17,364 nucleotides of DNA from JBFXAM01 sp050184295 (GTDB lineage Bacteria > Planctomycetota > Phycisphaerae > UBA1845 > Fen-1342). The stretch lies in assembly GCA_050184295.1 (NCBI GenBank), contig JBFXAM010000095.1:1-17364 (forward strand). Direction: 5' to 3'. Below the pieces are notes generated by a model that saw nothing but the letters and a program-made list of their open reading frames with translations, ran no database searches and was not told the DNA's origin. The position numbers were made by a program, and so were the translations under genes. The stretch's first letter is position 1; the number at the start of each line of letters is the position of its first letter. Shown one piece after another: positions 8,114 through 17,262 of this stretch.

Positions 8114-8144
8114 GTGCTCAGCATATGCCCAGAATGTGCTGAAC
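8101..8144 (+). repeat. Four tandem 11-bp direct repeats in a divergent promoter region
   Basis: Units start at 8101, 8112, 8123 and 8134, each 11 bases: three begin exactly ATGTGCT and the third reads ATATGCC (5 of 7). The last four bases of each unit vary. A period of 11 bp puts each unit on nearly the same face of the helix, as expected for tandem binding of a DNA-binding protein. The array covers the -35 and -10 candidates of the plus gene and overlaps the proposed start of the minus gene. A GCATATGC palindrome (8121-8128) lies in the middle. Confidence 0.7.
8107..8135 (+). promoter_or_regulatory. Sigma70-like promoter for the laminin-B-like dockerin gene
   Basis: An exact TTGACA (8107-8112) is followed after 17 bases by CAGAAT (8130-8135, 4 of 6 to TATAAT). 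Transcription would start near 8142, giving a leader of about 107 bases before the ATG at 8249. The elements lie inside the 11-bp repeat array, so a protein bound there would block RNA polymerase. Confidence 0.5.
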
Positions 8145-8148
8145 GCAA
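8120..8148 (-). promoter_or_regulatory. Possible weak divergent promoter for the HTH gene
   Basis: Read on the minus strand, TTGCGT (8148-8143, only 3 of 6) is followed after 17 bases by TATGCT (8125-8120, 4 of 6). The predicted start of transcription falls at about 8113, the proposed ATG, which would make the message leaderless and fits the lack of a Shine-Dalgarno. The match is weak. Confidence 0.25.
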
Positions 8149-8248
8149 GCGGCAATTTCCCCATTGCCGCCGACTGGGCAGTGTCGCTCAGGGGCCGGCG
8201 CAGCGGAACGCCGGCATGGGACGGGGTTTCGCACACGGAGGATCGCAC

Positions 8249-9127
8249 ATGCGACGAAGCAGCATTCTGGCCACGCTCGTCACGACCGTTGCCGCCAGCC
8301 TGGCAGGCGCCGGCACAACCACCTTTGAAAGCGGACACGAAGGCTGGGGGGTGTTCTTCGCGAACGACGGCCAGCTCGGCGACTTCATCGAACCCACCGG
8401 CGGCAACCCCGACGCGCACCTGCACTGGATCATGATCGACACCTTTGGCTGCAACTTCCACAACGACACCAATCCCGACGTACTCGGCGACTACGCGCGC
8501 TGGGGCAGTGCGGTGCGGCTTGCCGTGTCGGTCAAGGTCGAGGACATCAACTTCTTCGGCGTTCCGGTCGGGCGAAACCTGATCGCGGAGCTCGTGGACT
8601 ACAACCCGCCGGGATCGCCGTATCCCTATGTAAGCGTGTGGTACAACCTCGGCGAGATCTCCGCGGCGGGAACGAGCACCTGGACCGATCTCGAAATCAT
8701 CATCGACGACCCGGCTTCGACGACGCTGCCTGAGGGTTGGGGCGGCACCGGCGACGAAGACCCGAGTACGTTTGAGCCGATCCTGCCGCGCGATCGCACG
8801 TTCGCGAGCGTGCTGGCGAGCGTGGACGAAGTGCGGTTCACCACGTTCGAGCCGGGCTACTTCTACGGCTTTACGAACTTCGATGTGCGTTTCGACAATC
8901 CGACCGTCGCGGCGGTGACGGTGCAGCAGCCGGGCGACCTCAACTGCGACGGCGTGGTGAACAACTTCGACATCGACCCGTTCGTGCTCGCCCTCACCGA
9001 CCCGGCGGGCTACGCGGCCGCGTTCCCCGGCTGCGACATCGACAACGCGGACACGAACGGCGACGGCAGCGTGAACAACTTCGATATCGATTCGTTTGTG
9101 GCCTGCCTGGTCGGCGGATGCCCGTAG
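8249..9127 (+). CDS. Small secreted laminin-B-like protein with C-terminal dockerin-like tail
   Basis: A 292-residue exported protein of unknown function. The ATG at 8249 follows GGAGGA (8237-8242) by 6 bases; the open frame upstream is not needed. The signal peptide is residues 1-21 or so (M-R-R-S-S, then a short hydrophobic core, likely cut after A-G-A). The body (about 22-225) begins F-E-S-G-H-E-G-W and has L-G-D-Y-A-R-W-G, W-T-D-L-E-I-I-I and a closing F-D-N-P-T-V. This resembles the laminin IV/B or carbohydrate-binding jelly-roll pattern of bacterial surface proteins, but the match is by eye. The tail (229-292) is the most typical of the set: D-L-N-C-D-G, F-P-G-C-D, D-T-N-G-D-G, F-V-A-C-L and G-G-C-P. 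It is transcribed away from the HTH gene from a region with ordered 11-bp repeats. Confidence 0.9.
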   Translation: MRRSSILATLVTTVAASLAGAGTTTFESGHEGWGVFFANDGQLGDFIEPTGGNPDAHLHWIMIDTFGCNFHNDTNPDVLGDYARWGSAVRLAVSVKVEDINFFGVPVGRNLIAELVDYNPPGSPYPYVSVWYNLGEISAAGTSTWTDLEIIIDDPASTTLPEGWGGTGDEDPSTFEPILPRDRTFASVLASVDEVRFTTFEPGYFYGFTNFDVRFDNPTVAAVTVQQPGDLNCDGVVNNFDIDPFVLALTDPAGYAAAFPGCDIDNADTNGDGSVNNFDIDSFVACLVGGCP

Positions 9128-9200
9128 GCGGATCGACTGCGGATTCATGCCGGTTCGCGTGTGGCGAGCCTGCCGGCGTTCGACGTGTGCGACATCAGAG

Positions 9201-9275
9201 CCCCAAGCGCCAGCGCGCGGGCGCGTGCCTGGAACGCGCGGGTTCCAGCGATGCGTCCCGCGCTGACGCTTGGGG
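9201..9275. terminator. Long REP-like inverted repeat between convergent genes
   Basis: The arms 9201-9217 and 9259-9275 are 17 bases each and complementary at 16 positions (one C-A mismatch). The 41-base spacer holds a second hairpin, CTGGAAC (9229-9235) / GTTCCAG (9242-9248). The left arm is preceded by ATCAGAG, the same head sequence that flanks the REP-like palindromes near 11286-11488. It lies between the plus gene ending at 9127 and the minus gene ending at 9330, so it may serve as a bidirectional terminator as well as being a mobile REP-type element. Confidence 0.5.
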
Positions 9276-9329
9276 TTTGAATGGACTGCGTTGCAGACCG
9301 CACGATGCGACGGCGCGCGCCGCCGCCGC

Positions 9330-11111
9330 CTACTCCGTCAGCCGCACGACGAAAGGATCAATGTCGAAGTTGTCGACACCTCCGTCGCCGTTCATGTCCG
9401 CGAGCTCGCGATTGCAGTTGGGAAACTGCGCGGCGTAGCCGGCGGGATCGATCAGTGCGAGCACGAACGGATCGATGTCGAAGTTGTTGACCGCGCCGTC
9501 GCAGTTGAGGTCGCCGGGCGGCGTCGTGCCCGTGTTTTTCAGGAGCGTGACGAGGTCGGCGATCTCGTCGAGCAGCACCAGGTCCATGTCGCGGTCGTTG
9601 TCGAGGTCCATCACGACCGCGCACGCCGGGTTCGACGGCCCGTCGATCTCCATCCAGAACGAGAACACCCCCGCGCCGTTGTTGCGGAACAATCGGTAGT
9701 GTCCGCCGCCGAAGCTCGACAGAATCCAATCCATGTCGCCGTCGCCGTCGAAGTCTCCCAGGTCGGTCGCAACCGTGTGGCCGACGACGTTCACCGTGGC
9801 TGCCGTCTGTAGGGTTGCGTTGCCGTTGCCGAGCAGGATCGACCCCGTTCCACTGCCGCTGTTGGCGGTCGTGACGTCCTCGTGGCCGTCGCCGTTCACG
9901 TCGCCGCAGACGACCATCCACACCTGTCCGCCGGCGGGTCGCGAGTGGACGAGCGTAAAGGTCGCGTCGCCGTTGCCGCGCAGAATCGTGACCGTCTGGC
10001 TGGAGATGTTGCCGACGACGAGATCGAAGATCCCGTCGTTGTTCATGTCGGCGGCGGCGATGCCGTACTCGCCGCTGCCGCCGGCGTTGAAGTCGGCGAC
10101 GCGGGTGAAGCCGCCGGCGCCGTTGTTGAGCAGCAGCGAGACGTTGTCGCCGCCGGTGTTGGCGGTCGCGACGTCGAGGTCGCCGTCGCCGTCGGCATCG
10201 AGCACCGTGATGCCGTGCGGATTGCTGGGTACGTCGATCGTCTGTTGGGGACCATAGGTTCCGTCACCGTTTCCGAGCAGAATGCTGACCACGCTGGTGA
10301 AGCTGCTGGCGATGCAGAGGTCGGCATGGCCGTCGTTGTTGAAGTCCGCCGGCTCGTTGGGGCTGGACTCGTAGTTGATGGGTCGCGGCGGAGTGAGCAT
10401 GTCGTCGAACAGGCCGGTTCCGTCGGCGCGGCTCAGAAACACGCGCACGTCGGCGGACACTTCGTTGACGGTTGCAAGGTCGAGCCATCCGTCTTCGTTC
10501 AGATCGCTCGCGACGGCGCCGTAGATGCGCGTCTGGGCGTTGTTGATGCGGTTCGTGAACTGATCGATCTGCGCGAACGAGCCGTCGGCGCGCAGGGCGC
10601 GCGTCATGAAGCGATACGAATAGCCGCCGGCGCGAATCGGAGAGTTGTCCGCGGCCCGCAGCGAGTTCGCGAGCACCACCATCACCGGCTCGCCCGCGGA
10701 GAGCAGACGATTGGGTGTGAGCGTAATCGTCTGATCGGCATTGGAGAAACCGATCGCGCCGCCCACCGCGCCGCTCCAGCGTGCATACGCCTTGAAGCTC
10801 TGCGACGTGACCGTGGCGGGATTCACGGGCTGATTGAACGTGACGGAGATGCGGGTTCGCAGCGGTACGCCGCCGGCCCCGCGGGCGGGCGAGGTCGAGA
10901 TCACCTGGAGCTCGACCGCGAGCGCCGCCGGGACGAAAACGAACGCCAGCGCGGCGAGCAGCGTTCGTGCGGCGCGCAGCGCGAACAACGCATGCGCCGC
11001 GCACGGCACGAAGGACGCATTCGCGGCGCGCGGCAAGAATGACGCGTGCACAGCGCACGGCGAGAGCGGGGCGCGCCGCGAACCCCGGCGCGCACGAGCG
11101 GAACGAACCAT
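9330..11111 (-). CDS. Secreted FG-GAP/VCBS propeller protein with Big_5-like domain and dockerin-like tail
   Basis: A 593-residue exported protein of unknown function. The ATG at 11111 has AAGGAG 6 bases upstream; an ATG 26 codons earlier (11189) lacks one. The signal region is unusually long: residues 14-49 are four 9-residue repeats, then a hydrophobic core (50-65) and a likely cut after A-L-A. Residues about 66-170 look like a Big_5/SbsA Ig-like domain (S-P-A-R-G-A..V-P-L-R-T-R-I-S-V-T-F-N-Q-P). Residues about 172-530 hold seven calcium-binding FG-GAP-like motifs (D-L-N-E-D-G, D-F-N-N-D-G, D-A-D-G-D-G, D-M-N-N-D-G, D-V-N-G-D-G, D-F-D-G-D-G, D-L-D-N-D-R), which fits a seven-bladed integrin-alpha-like propeller; the seventh has lost the glycine. 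The tail (533-593) keeps both dockerin loops but ends V-V-R-L-T-E, without the two late cysteines. Confidence 0.9.
   Translation of the reverse strand: MVRSARARRGSRRAPLSPCAVHASFLPRAANASFVPCAAHALFALRAARTLLAALAFVFVPAALAVELQVISTSPARGAGGVPLRTRISVTFNQPVNPATVTSQSFKAYARWSGAVGGAIGFSNADQTITLTPNRLLSAGEPVMVVLANSLRAADNSPIRAGGYSYRFMTRALRADGSFAQIDQFTNRINNAQTRIYGAVASDLNEDGWLDLATVNEVSADVRVFLSRADGTGLFDDMLTPPRPINYESSPNEPADFNNDGHADLCIASSFTSVVSILLGNGDGTYGPQQTIDVPSNPHGITVLDADGDGDLDVATANTGGDNVSLLLNNGAGGFTRVADFNAGGSGEYGIAAADMNNDGIFDLVVGNISSQTVTILRGNGDATFTLVHSRPAGGQVWMVVCGDVNGDGHEDVTTANSGSGTGSILLGNGNATLQTAATVNVVGHTVATDLGDFDGDGDMDWILSSFGGGHYRLFRNNGAGVFSFWMEIDGPSNPACAVVMDLDNDRDMDLVLLDEIADLVTLLKNTGTTPPGDLNCDGAVNNFDIDPFVLALIDPAGYAAQFPNCNRELADMNGDGGVDNFDIDPFVVRLTE
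10969..11076 (-). repeat. Four 27-bp tandem repeats inside a signal-peptide coding region
   Basis: Units at 10969-10995, 10996-11022, 11023-11049 and 11050-11076 are each 27 bases and align without gaps (shared pattern on the plus strand: gcg-gcg-c-gc … a-a-gac-gc). Being a multiple of three, they keep frame and encode four 9-residue units of the type A-S-F-x-P-C/R-A-A-H/N in the N-terminal part of the FG-GAP protein. The copies differ at several positions, so this is an aged minisatellite. Confidence 0.6.
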
Positions 11112-11285
11112 CGCGAACTCCTTCACTTGCGTGGACGACAGCACATGGCCGATGCGAACGCCGCGCACCGGCGCCACGGTCCGCTCCACCGCAAACGGAC
11201 ATGATACCGGGCGGTGGCGGAATCACGCGCGAATCTCTGATGAGCGCGGGCGGGCGCCGTGGCGTGGACGGAGCGCGATGCGCGC

Positions 11286-11312
11286 ATCAGCGCCGCGGGC
11301 GCAAGCCCGCGA
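11286..11312 (-). repeat. REP-like palindrome, inverted copy
   Basis: This 27-base stretch matches the reverse complement of the direct copies at 11370-11488 at 26 of 27 positions, with head ATCAGCGCC and stem CGCGGGC / GCCCGCG around a four-base loop. Together with the downstream direct copies it gives the head-to-head arrangement typical of REP doublets. Confidence 0.7.
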
Positions 11313-11369
11313 CGGGGAGTCTGCGGGGCAAATGAGAGCGTGGGCGTTCGGGTCAGCGTGCCCCAATCG

Positions 11370-11488
11370 AATCGCGGGCTTGCGCCCGCGGCTCTGATGG
11401 GGCACCGCGTTCGGAATCGCGGGCTTGCGCCCGCGGCTCTGATGGGGTATCGCGTTCGGAATCGCGGGCTTGCGCCCGCGGCTCTGAT
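11370..11488 (+). repeat. REP-like palindrome array, three copies with 45-bp period
   Basis: Identical 29-base copies lie at 11370-11398, 11415-11443 and 11460-11488. Each has a 7-bp stem CGCGGGC / GCCCGCG with loop TTGC and then the head GGCTCTGAT. The two 16-base spacers (11399-11414 and 11444-11459) are also nearly the same, 14 of 16. The array begins 26 bases past the aconitase stop, so the hairpins could also end or protect that transcript. No REP-associated transposase (RAYT) is present in the window. Confidence 0.85.
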
Positions 11489-11513
11489 TACGGCGCCGAT
11501 CGGGCGCTCCGCG

Positions 11514-14333
<2,820 letters not shown>

Positions 14334-14486
14334 GCGGGGTCTCTCCGGTCGGCGGGCCGGCGAGAGGACGCTTCCGCGGCCCGCGTGGAAGCCAAACCCG
14401 TAGCTTACCTCAAACGCATGCGGCACGCGACCCACGCCGGCGGCGCGCGCGTCGGCGATCGCGTGCGCCGCGCTGGCGACGCCCGT

Positions 14487-15161
14487 TCAGGACTTGCGCG
14501 TGAACTCAATCCGCATGCATTTGTACTCCTTGTCCGATTTCGGATCGGTGCAGTACATCTCCAACGTCATCGAATTCTCGTCGGGATACGTCTCGACCTG
14601 CCGCATCGCCGCGGGCTTCTTGCGGATCGGACAGTTGTAGGTGAACGACCAGTTCAGCGACTTGCCGTCCTTCGCCAGCTCGCCGACGCCGGTCATCATT
14701 CCGGTGCTCTGCGAATCGATCCACGTGCCGACAAACTTCTGCGTCACGTTGTCGAAGCCGGTCAGGCCGATGCCGCGGAACGGACCCATCCCGGGCATCT
14801 CGCCCGCGAACTCACCCTTGATGTAACGCCCGTCCAGCACGCTCGTGATCGTCTGCGTGCACGCGCTCTTCGCCGGCTCCGTCGCGCTCGGATCCATCCA
14901 CATCTGGCACTTGCCCTCCCACACGCCGACCGACTTCAGCATGCGTTCGTGCATTTTGCCCGGCGTCCCTGCGGCGATACACGCCTGCATGTCCTCCGGT
15001 GTCCAGCCCGGCGGGAGCGGCATCTCCGGTTGCCCGGCGGCGGGGGCAACCGCGGGCTTCTTGTCTTTGTCATCCTGGGCGAACGCAAGCGACGCCGCGA
15101 CGGCGCTCAATCCGAGCGCCACGCCGCCGATCAGAATGGCGCGTGTTGTGTGCCACGACAT
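14487..15161 (-). CDS. Secreted DUF1579 domain protein
   Basis: A 224-residue exported protein. The ATG at 15161 has GGGAGA 5 bases upstream; an ATG 12 codons earlier is less likely because it would put W-S-R-E-T-N before the signal peptide. The signal peptide is residues 1-28 (T-R-A-I-L-I-G-G-V-A-L-G core, cut after A-F-A). A charged Lys/Asp/Ala/Pro linker follows, then the DUF1579 beta-barrel-like domain (about 80-224) with H-E-R-M-L-K-S-V-G-V-W-E-G, D-G-R-Y-I-K-G-E-F, G-L-T-G-F-D-N and F-V-G-T-W-I-D-S. The molecular role of DUF1579 is not known to me. A methionine-rich patch (M-P-G-M-G-P) is visible. It is divergent from pheA. Confidence 0.9.
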   Translation of the reverse strand: MSWHTTRAILIGGVALGLSAVAASLAFAQDDKDKKPAVAPAAGQPEMPLPPGWTPEDMQACIAAGTPGKMHERMLKSVGVWEGKCQMWMDPSATEPAKSACTQTITSVLDGRYIKGEFAGEMPGMGPFRGIGLTGFDNVTQKFVGTWIDSQSTGMMTGVGELAKDGKSLNWSFTYNCPIRKKPAAMRQVETYPDENSMTLEMYCTDPKSDKEYKCMRIEFTRKS

Positions 15162-15327
15162 GTTCGTCTCCCGTGACCAGGGTCGTCGATTGCCCACCGG
15201 CCCGCGCGGGCCGGGGCGCCCGACATGCTACCGCCGGCTCGCCGCGGATTGCAGCGCCAAGTACCCGCGTTCCGGTCGGCCCGTGATCCGCGCCTGGGGC
15301 GCGGACAGGATGTCAGCGGCCGGCGAC

Positions 15328-15333
15328 TATACT
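15328..15333 (+). promoter_or_regulatory. Candidate -10 element upstream of pheA
   Basis: TATACT (5 of 6 to TATAAT) lies 53 bases before the pheA ATG in an otherwise GC-rich divergent gap. No convincing -35 sits at 16-18 bases upstream, so this is a weak call. Confidence 0.3.
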
Positions 15334-15386
15334 CCACGCTCGCGGCGGCGGGCGAAGAGCCCACCCCACGACCCGGGAGGCGTTCC

Positions 15387-16490
15387 ATGGCCGCGGAGAA
15401 TCCGGATTCCAGGGGACTCGACGACCTGCGCCGCGAGATCGACGCGATCGACGAGAAGCTGCTCGAGCTCATCTGCGCCCGCGGCCGCGCTGCGCGCGAA
15501 ATCGGCCGCGTGAAGGCCAGCGCCGGCGCGCCGGTCTACGCGCCGGACCGCGAGAAGGAAGTGCTCGCGCGGCTCCGCGAGCGCAACCCCGGCCCCTTCG
15601 ACGACGCCGTCCTTTTTGCGATTTATCGCGAACTCATGAGCGGGTCGTTCGCGCTGGAGAAGGCGCCGCGCATCGCGTATCTCGGTCCGCCGGGCACCCA
15701 CTCGCACCAGGCGGCCCGCGAGCGGTTCGGCTCGGCTGTCGAGTATGAGTCGGTCGCGGACATCCCCGCGGCCTTCGACGAAGTCGAGCGCCGTCACGCC
15801 GACTACGCGGTGGTGCCGGTCGAGAATTCCATCGGTGGCGGCGTGATCGACACGCTCGACGCCTTCATCGACCGCCAGGTGCGCATCTGCGCCGAGATGT
15901 ACCGAACGATCCACCACAACCTGCTCTCGCGCGCCGCGCTCGACCAGATCGAGCGCGTGTACTCCAAGCCGCAGGCGTTCGAGCAGTGTCGCATCTGGCT
16001 GAACGAAACCGGCCTCATGACCAAAACCGTCCCGGTCGCAAGCACCAGCCGGGCCGCCGAGCAGGCCGCGGCCGAACCGGGGGCGGCGGCGATCGGCGGC
16101 ACGCTGGCCGGCGAGCTCTACGGGCTGCCGGTCATGGTCGCGAACATCGAGGATCATCCGAACAACGTGACGCGCTTTTTTGTCCTCGGGCGCGAGGGCG
16201 CGCGTCCGACCGGGCAGGACAAGTCGACGCTGCTCTTCACTGTGCCCGACCGTGCCGGCGCGCTGGTGGACGTGCTCGAGGTTTTCCGTAACGAGAGCAT
16301 CAACCTCACGCACATCTCGTCACGCCCCAGCCGGCGCCGCAACTGGGAATACTACTTCTTCGTCGACGCCGAGGGGCATATCGATGACGAGCGCGTGCGG
16401 CGGGGCGTCGAGGCGGCGCGCGAGTTCTGCCTGCAACTGACCGTGCTGGGATCGTATCCGCAGGCGCCCGAAGGGCTGCCGGGGCGGTAG
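15387..16490 (+). CDS. pheA: Bifunctional chorismate mutase / prephenate dehydratase (P-protein)
   Basis: Converts chorismate to prephenate and then to phenylpyruvate, the committed branch to phenylalanine. It is 367 residues, normal for the family. The ATG at 15387 has GGGAGG 6 bases upstream. The AroQ-type chorismate mutase is residues about 10-90 (L-R-R-E-I-D-A-I-D, E-I-G-R-V-K, D-R-E-K-E-V-L). The dehydratase is about 94-270, with I-A-Y-L-G-P-P-G-T-H-S, V-P-V-E-N-S-I-G-G and the catalytic T262-R263-F264. The C-terminal ACT domain (about 280-355) has D-R-A-G-A-L at 288-293 and S-S-R-P at 311-314, where the family's E-S-R-P phenylalanine-binding motif sits; feedback inhibition by phenylalanine is therefore likely, with Ser in place of Glu noted. 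Confidence 0.97.
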   Translation: MAAENPDSRGLDDLRREIDAIDEKLLELICARGRAAREIGRVKASAGAPVYAPDREKEVLARLRERNPGPFDDAVLFAIYRELMSGSFALEKAPRIAYLGPPGTHSHQAARERFGSAVEYESVADIPAAFDEVERRHADYAVVPVENSIGGGVIDTLDAFIDRQVRICAEMYRTIHHNLLSRAALDQIERVYSKPQAFEQCRIWLNETGLMTKTVPVASTSRAAEQAAAEPGAAAIGGTLAGELYGLPVMVANIEDHPNNVTRFFVLGREGARPTGQDKSTLLFTVPDRAGALVDVLEVFRNESINLTHISSRPSRRRNWEYYFFVDAEGHIDDERVRRGVEAAREFCLQLTVLGSYPQAPEGLPGR

Positions 16491-16531
16491 TCTTGTGACT
16501 CGAGTGTGACGGCACACGTCCGATTCGGGCG

Positions 16532-16586
16532 GCATCGGCGCCCCAGGGGCTCATACCCCACTCTCGCACCGGCGCGGCGCCGATGC
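16532..16586. terminator. 11-bp inverted repeat between pheA and the sigma factor gene
   Basis: GCATCGGCGCC (16532-16542) and GGCGCCGATGC (16576-16586) are exact reverse complements with a 33-base loop that has a small GGGG/CCCC pairing of its own. It lies between two convergent genes, so a bidirectional terminator is the natural reading; there is no T run. The remainder of the gap 16491-16661 shows nothing else. Confidence 0.45.
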
Positions 16587-16661
16587 TCCCCGGATCCAGC
16601 ACGTCATGTCCCATTGAGGAACGGCACGCGCAGGTCGGCGGTGGGCACAGCCGCGGCGCGG

Positions 16662-17255
16662 CTAATCGACTTCTTCCAGCGCCACCCGCAGCTCGCGCAC
16701 GCGTTTCAACACGCGGTGTTTCGCGTTGTAGACGGACTTGATCGGCAAGTTCAACTCGCGGGCGGCGTCCGCGGGGTCGCGCTCCGCGCGGACGACCAGC
16801 TCAAACGCCTGAAACGTGACCGGTTCGACTTCGCGCCGCACCTGTTCGAGGCACTGCTCCAGCAGCGACTGCTCCCACTCGCGCTCCCAGGCCTGCGTGG
16901 TCAGCGCGTCGTCCGGCACGTTGGTCCAAAACGACGCATCGCTCGCCTGGGCCGCGAGTTTCGCGCCCCGCCGCGCTTCGCCGCGCCGCGCCGCCAGCGC
17001 CTGGCGATACGCGATTCCGAAAAGCCAGCGACTGAGCCGGCCTCTGGTGCGATCATATTGCCCGCGACGGTAGAGGTCGGCGAACGCCAGCAGCGTTTCC
17101 TGGGCGACGTCTTCCGCATCGGCGGCGCCCAACCCGAGACTGCGTGCGAAGCCGACGATTGGTCGCTGGAAGCGCCCGTGAAAGTGCTCCCAGGCCGCGC
17201 GATTCTCGAAGTCGCGCAGATCACGCAGCACGGTCGTCGTGGTCAGCCAATCCAT
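16662..17255 (-). CDS. Sigma-70 family RNA polymerase sigma factor (ECF-like)
   Basis: A 197-residue protein that should direct RNA polymerase to a specific promoter set. Region 2 is about residues 18-92, with the core-binding helix D-A-E-D-V-A-Q-E-T-L-L-A-F-A at 46-59 and W-L-F-G-I-A-Y-R at 77-84. Region 4 is about 140-190, with a helix-turn-helix near 158-188 (D-P-A-D-A-A-R-E-L-N-L-P-I-K-S-V-Y-N-A-K-H-R split by the turn). Regions 1 and 3 are absent, as in ECF factors. The ATG at 17255 lacks a clear Shine-Dalgarno. No anti-sigma gene follows on its strand; a partner could lie upstream, beyond the window. In planctomycetes such factors often go with kinases or surface-protein sets, but nothing here shows its target. 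Confidence 0.92.
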   Translation of the reverse strand: MDWLTTTTVLRDLRDFENRAAWEHFHGRFQRPIVGFARSLGLGAADAEDVAQETLLAFADLYRRGQYDRTRGRLSRWLFGIAYRQALAARRGEARRGAKLAAQASDASFWTNVPDDALTTQAWEREWEQSLLEQCLEQVRREVEPVTFQAFELVVRAERDPADAARELNLPIKSVYNAKHRVLKRVRELRVALEEVD

Positions 17256-17262
17256 CGTGCAG

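Larger units (their letters stand above)
11112..11513. other. 402-base intergenic stretch with REP-like palindromes, no gene
   Basis: This lies between the end of aconitase and the start of the FG-GAP gene, both on the minus strand. I see no protein gene in it. From about 11220 to 11488 it is filled with REP-like palindromes (listed separately); a sequence at 11220-11243 with a CTCTGAT head may be a decayed copy, and 11277-11288 is a 12-bp perfect palindrome, GATGCGCGCATC. No promoter for the FG-GAP gene could be picked with confidence in 11112-11220. Confidence 0.6.

Noticed and set aside
8101..8144. Pho box or LexA box
   Set aside because: The 11-bp spacing resembles a Pho box, but the unit ATGTGCT does not match CTGTCAT, and there is no LexA-type dyad.
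8114..9148. Upstream extension of the HTH protein to about 787 residues
   Set aside because: The extra part is the antisense of the laminin-B-like gene, which has a signal peptide, ribosome site and full dockerin tail; its translation looks like Arg/Val/Glu-rich noise.
11370..11488. CRISPR array
   Set aside because: The repeats are 29 bases and regularly spaced, but the 16-base spacers are too short and nearly identical to each other, and no cas gene is present.
15327..16313. A 328-codon minus-strand frame opposite pheA
   Set aside because: Antisense shadow of an unmistakable P-protein.
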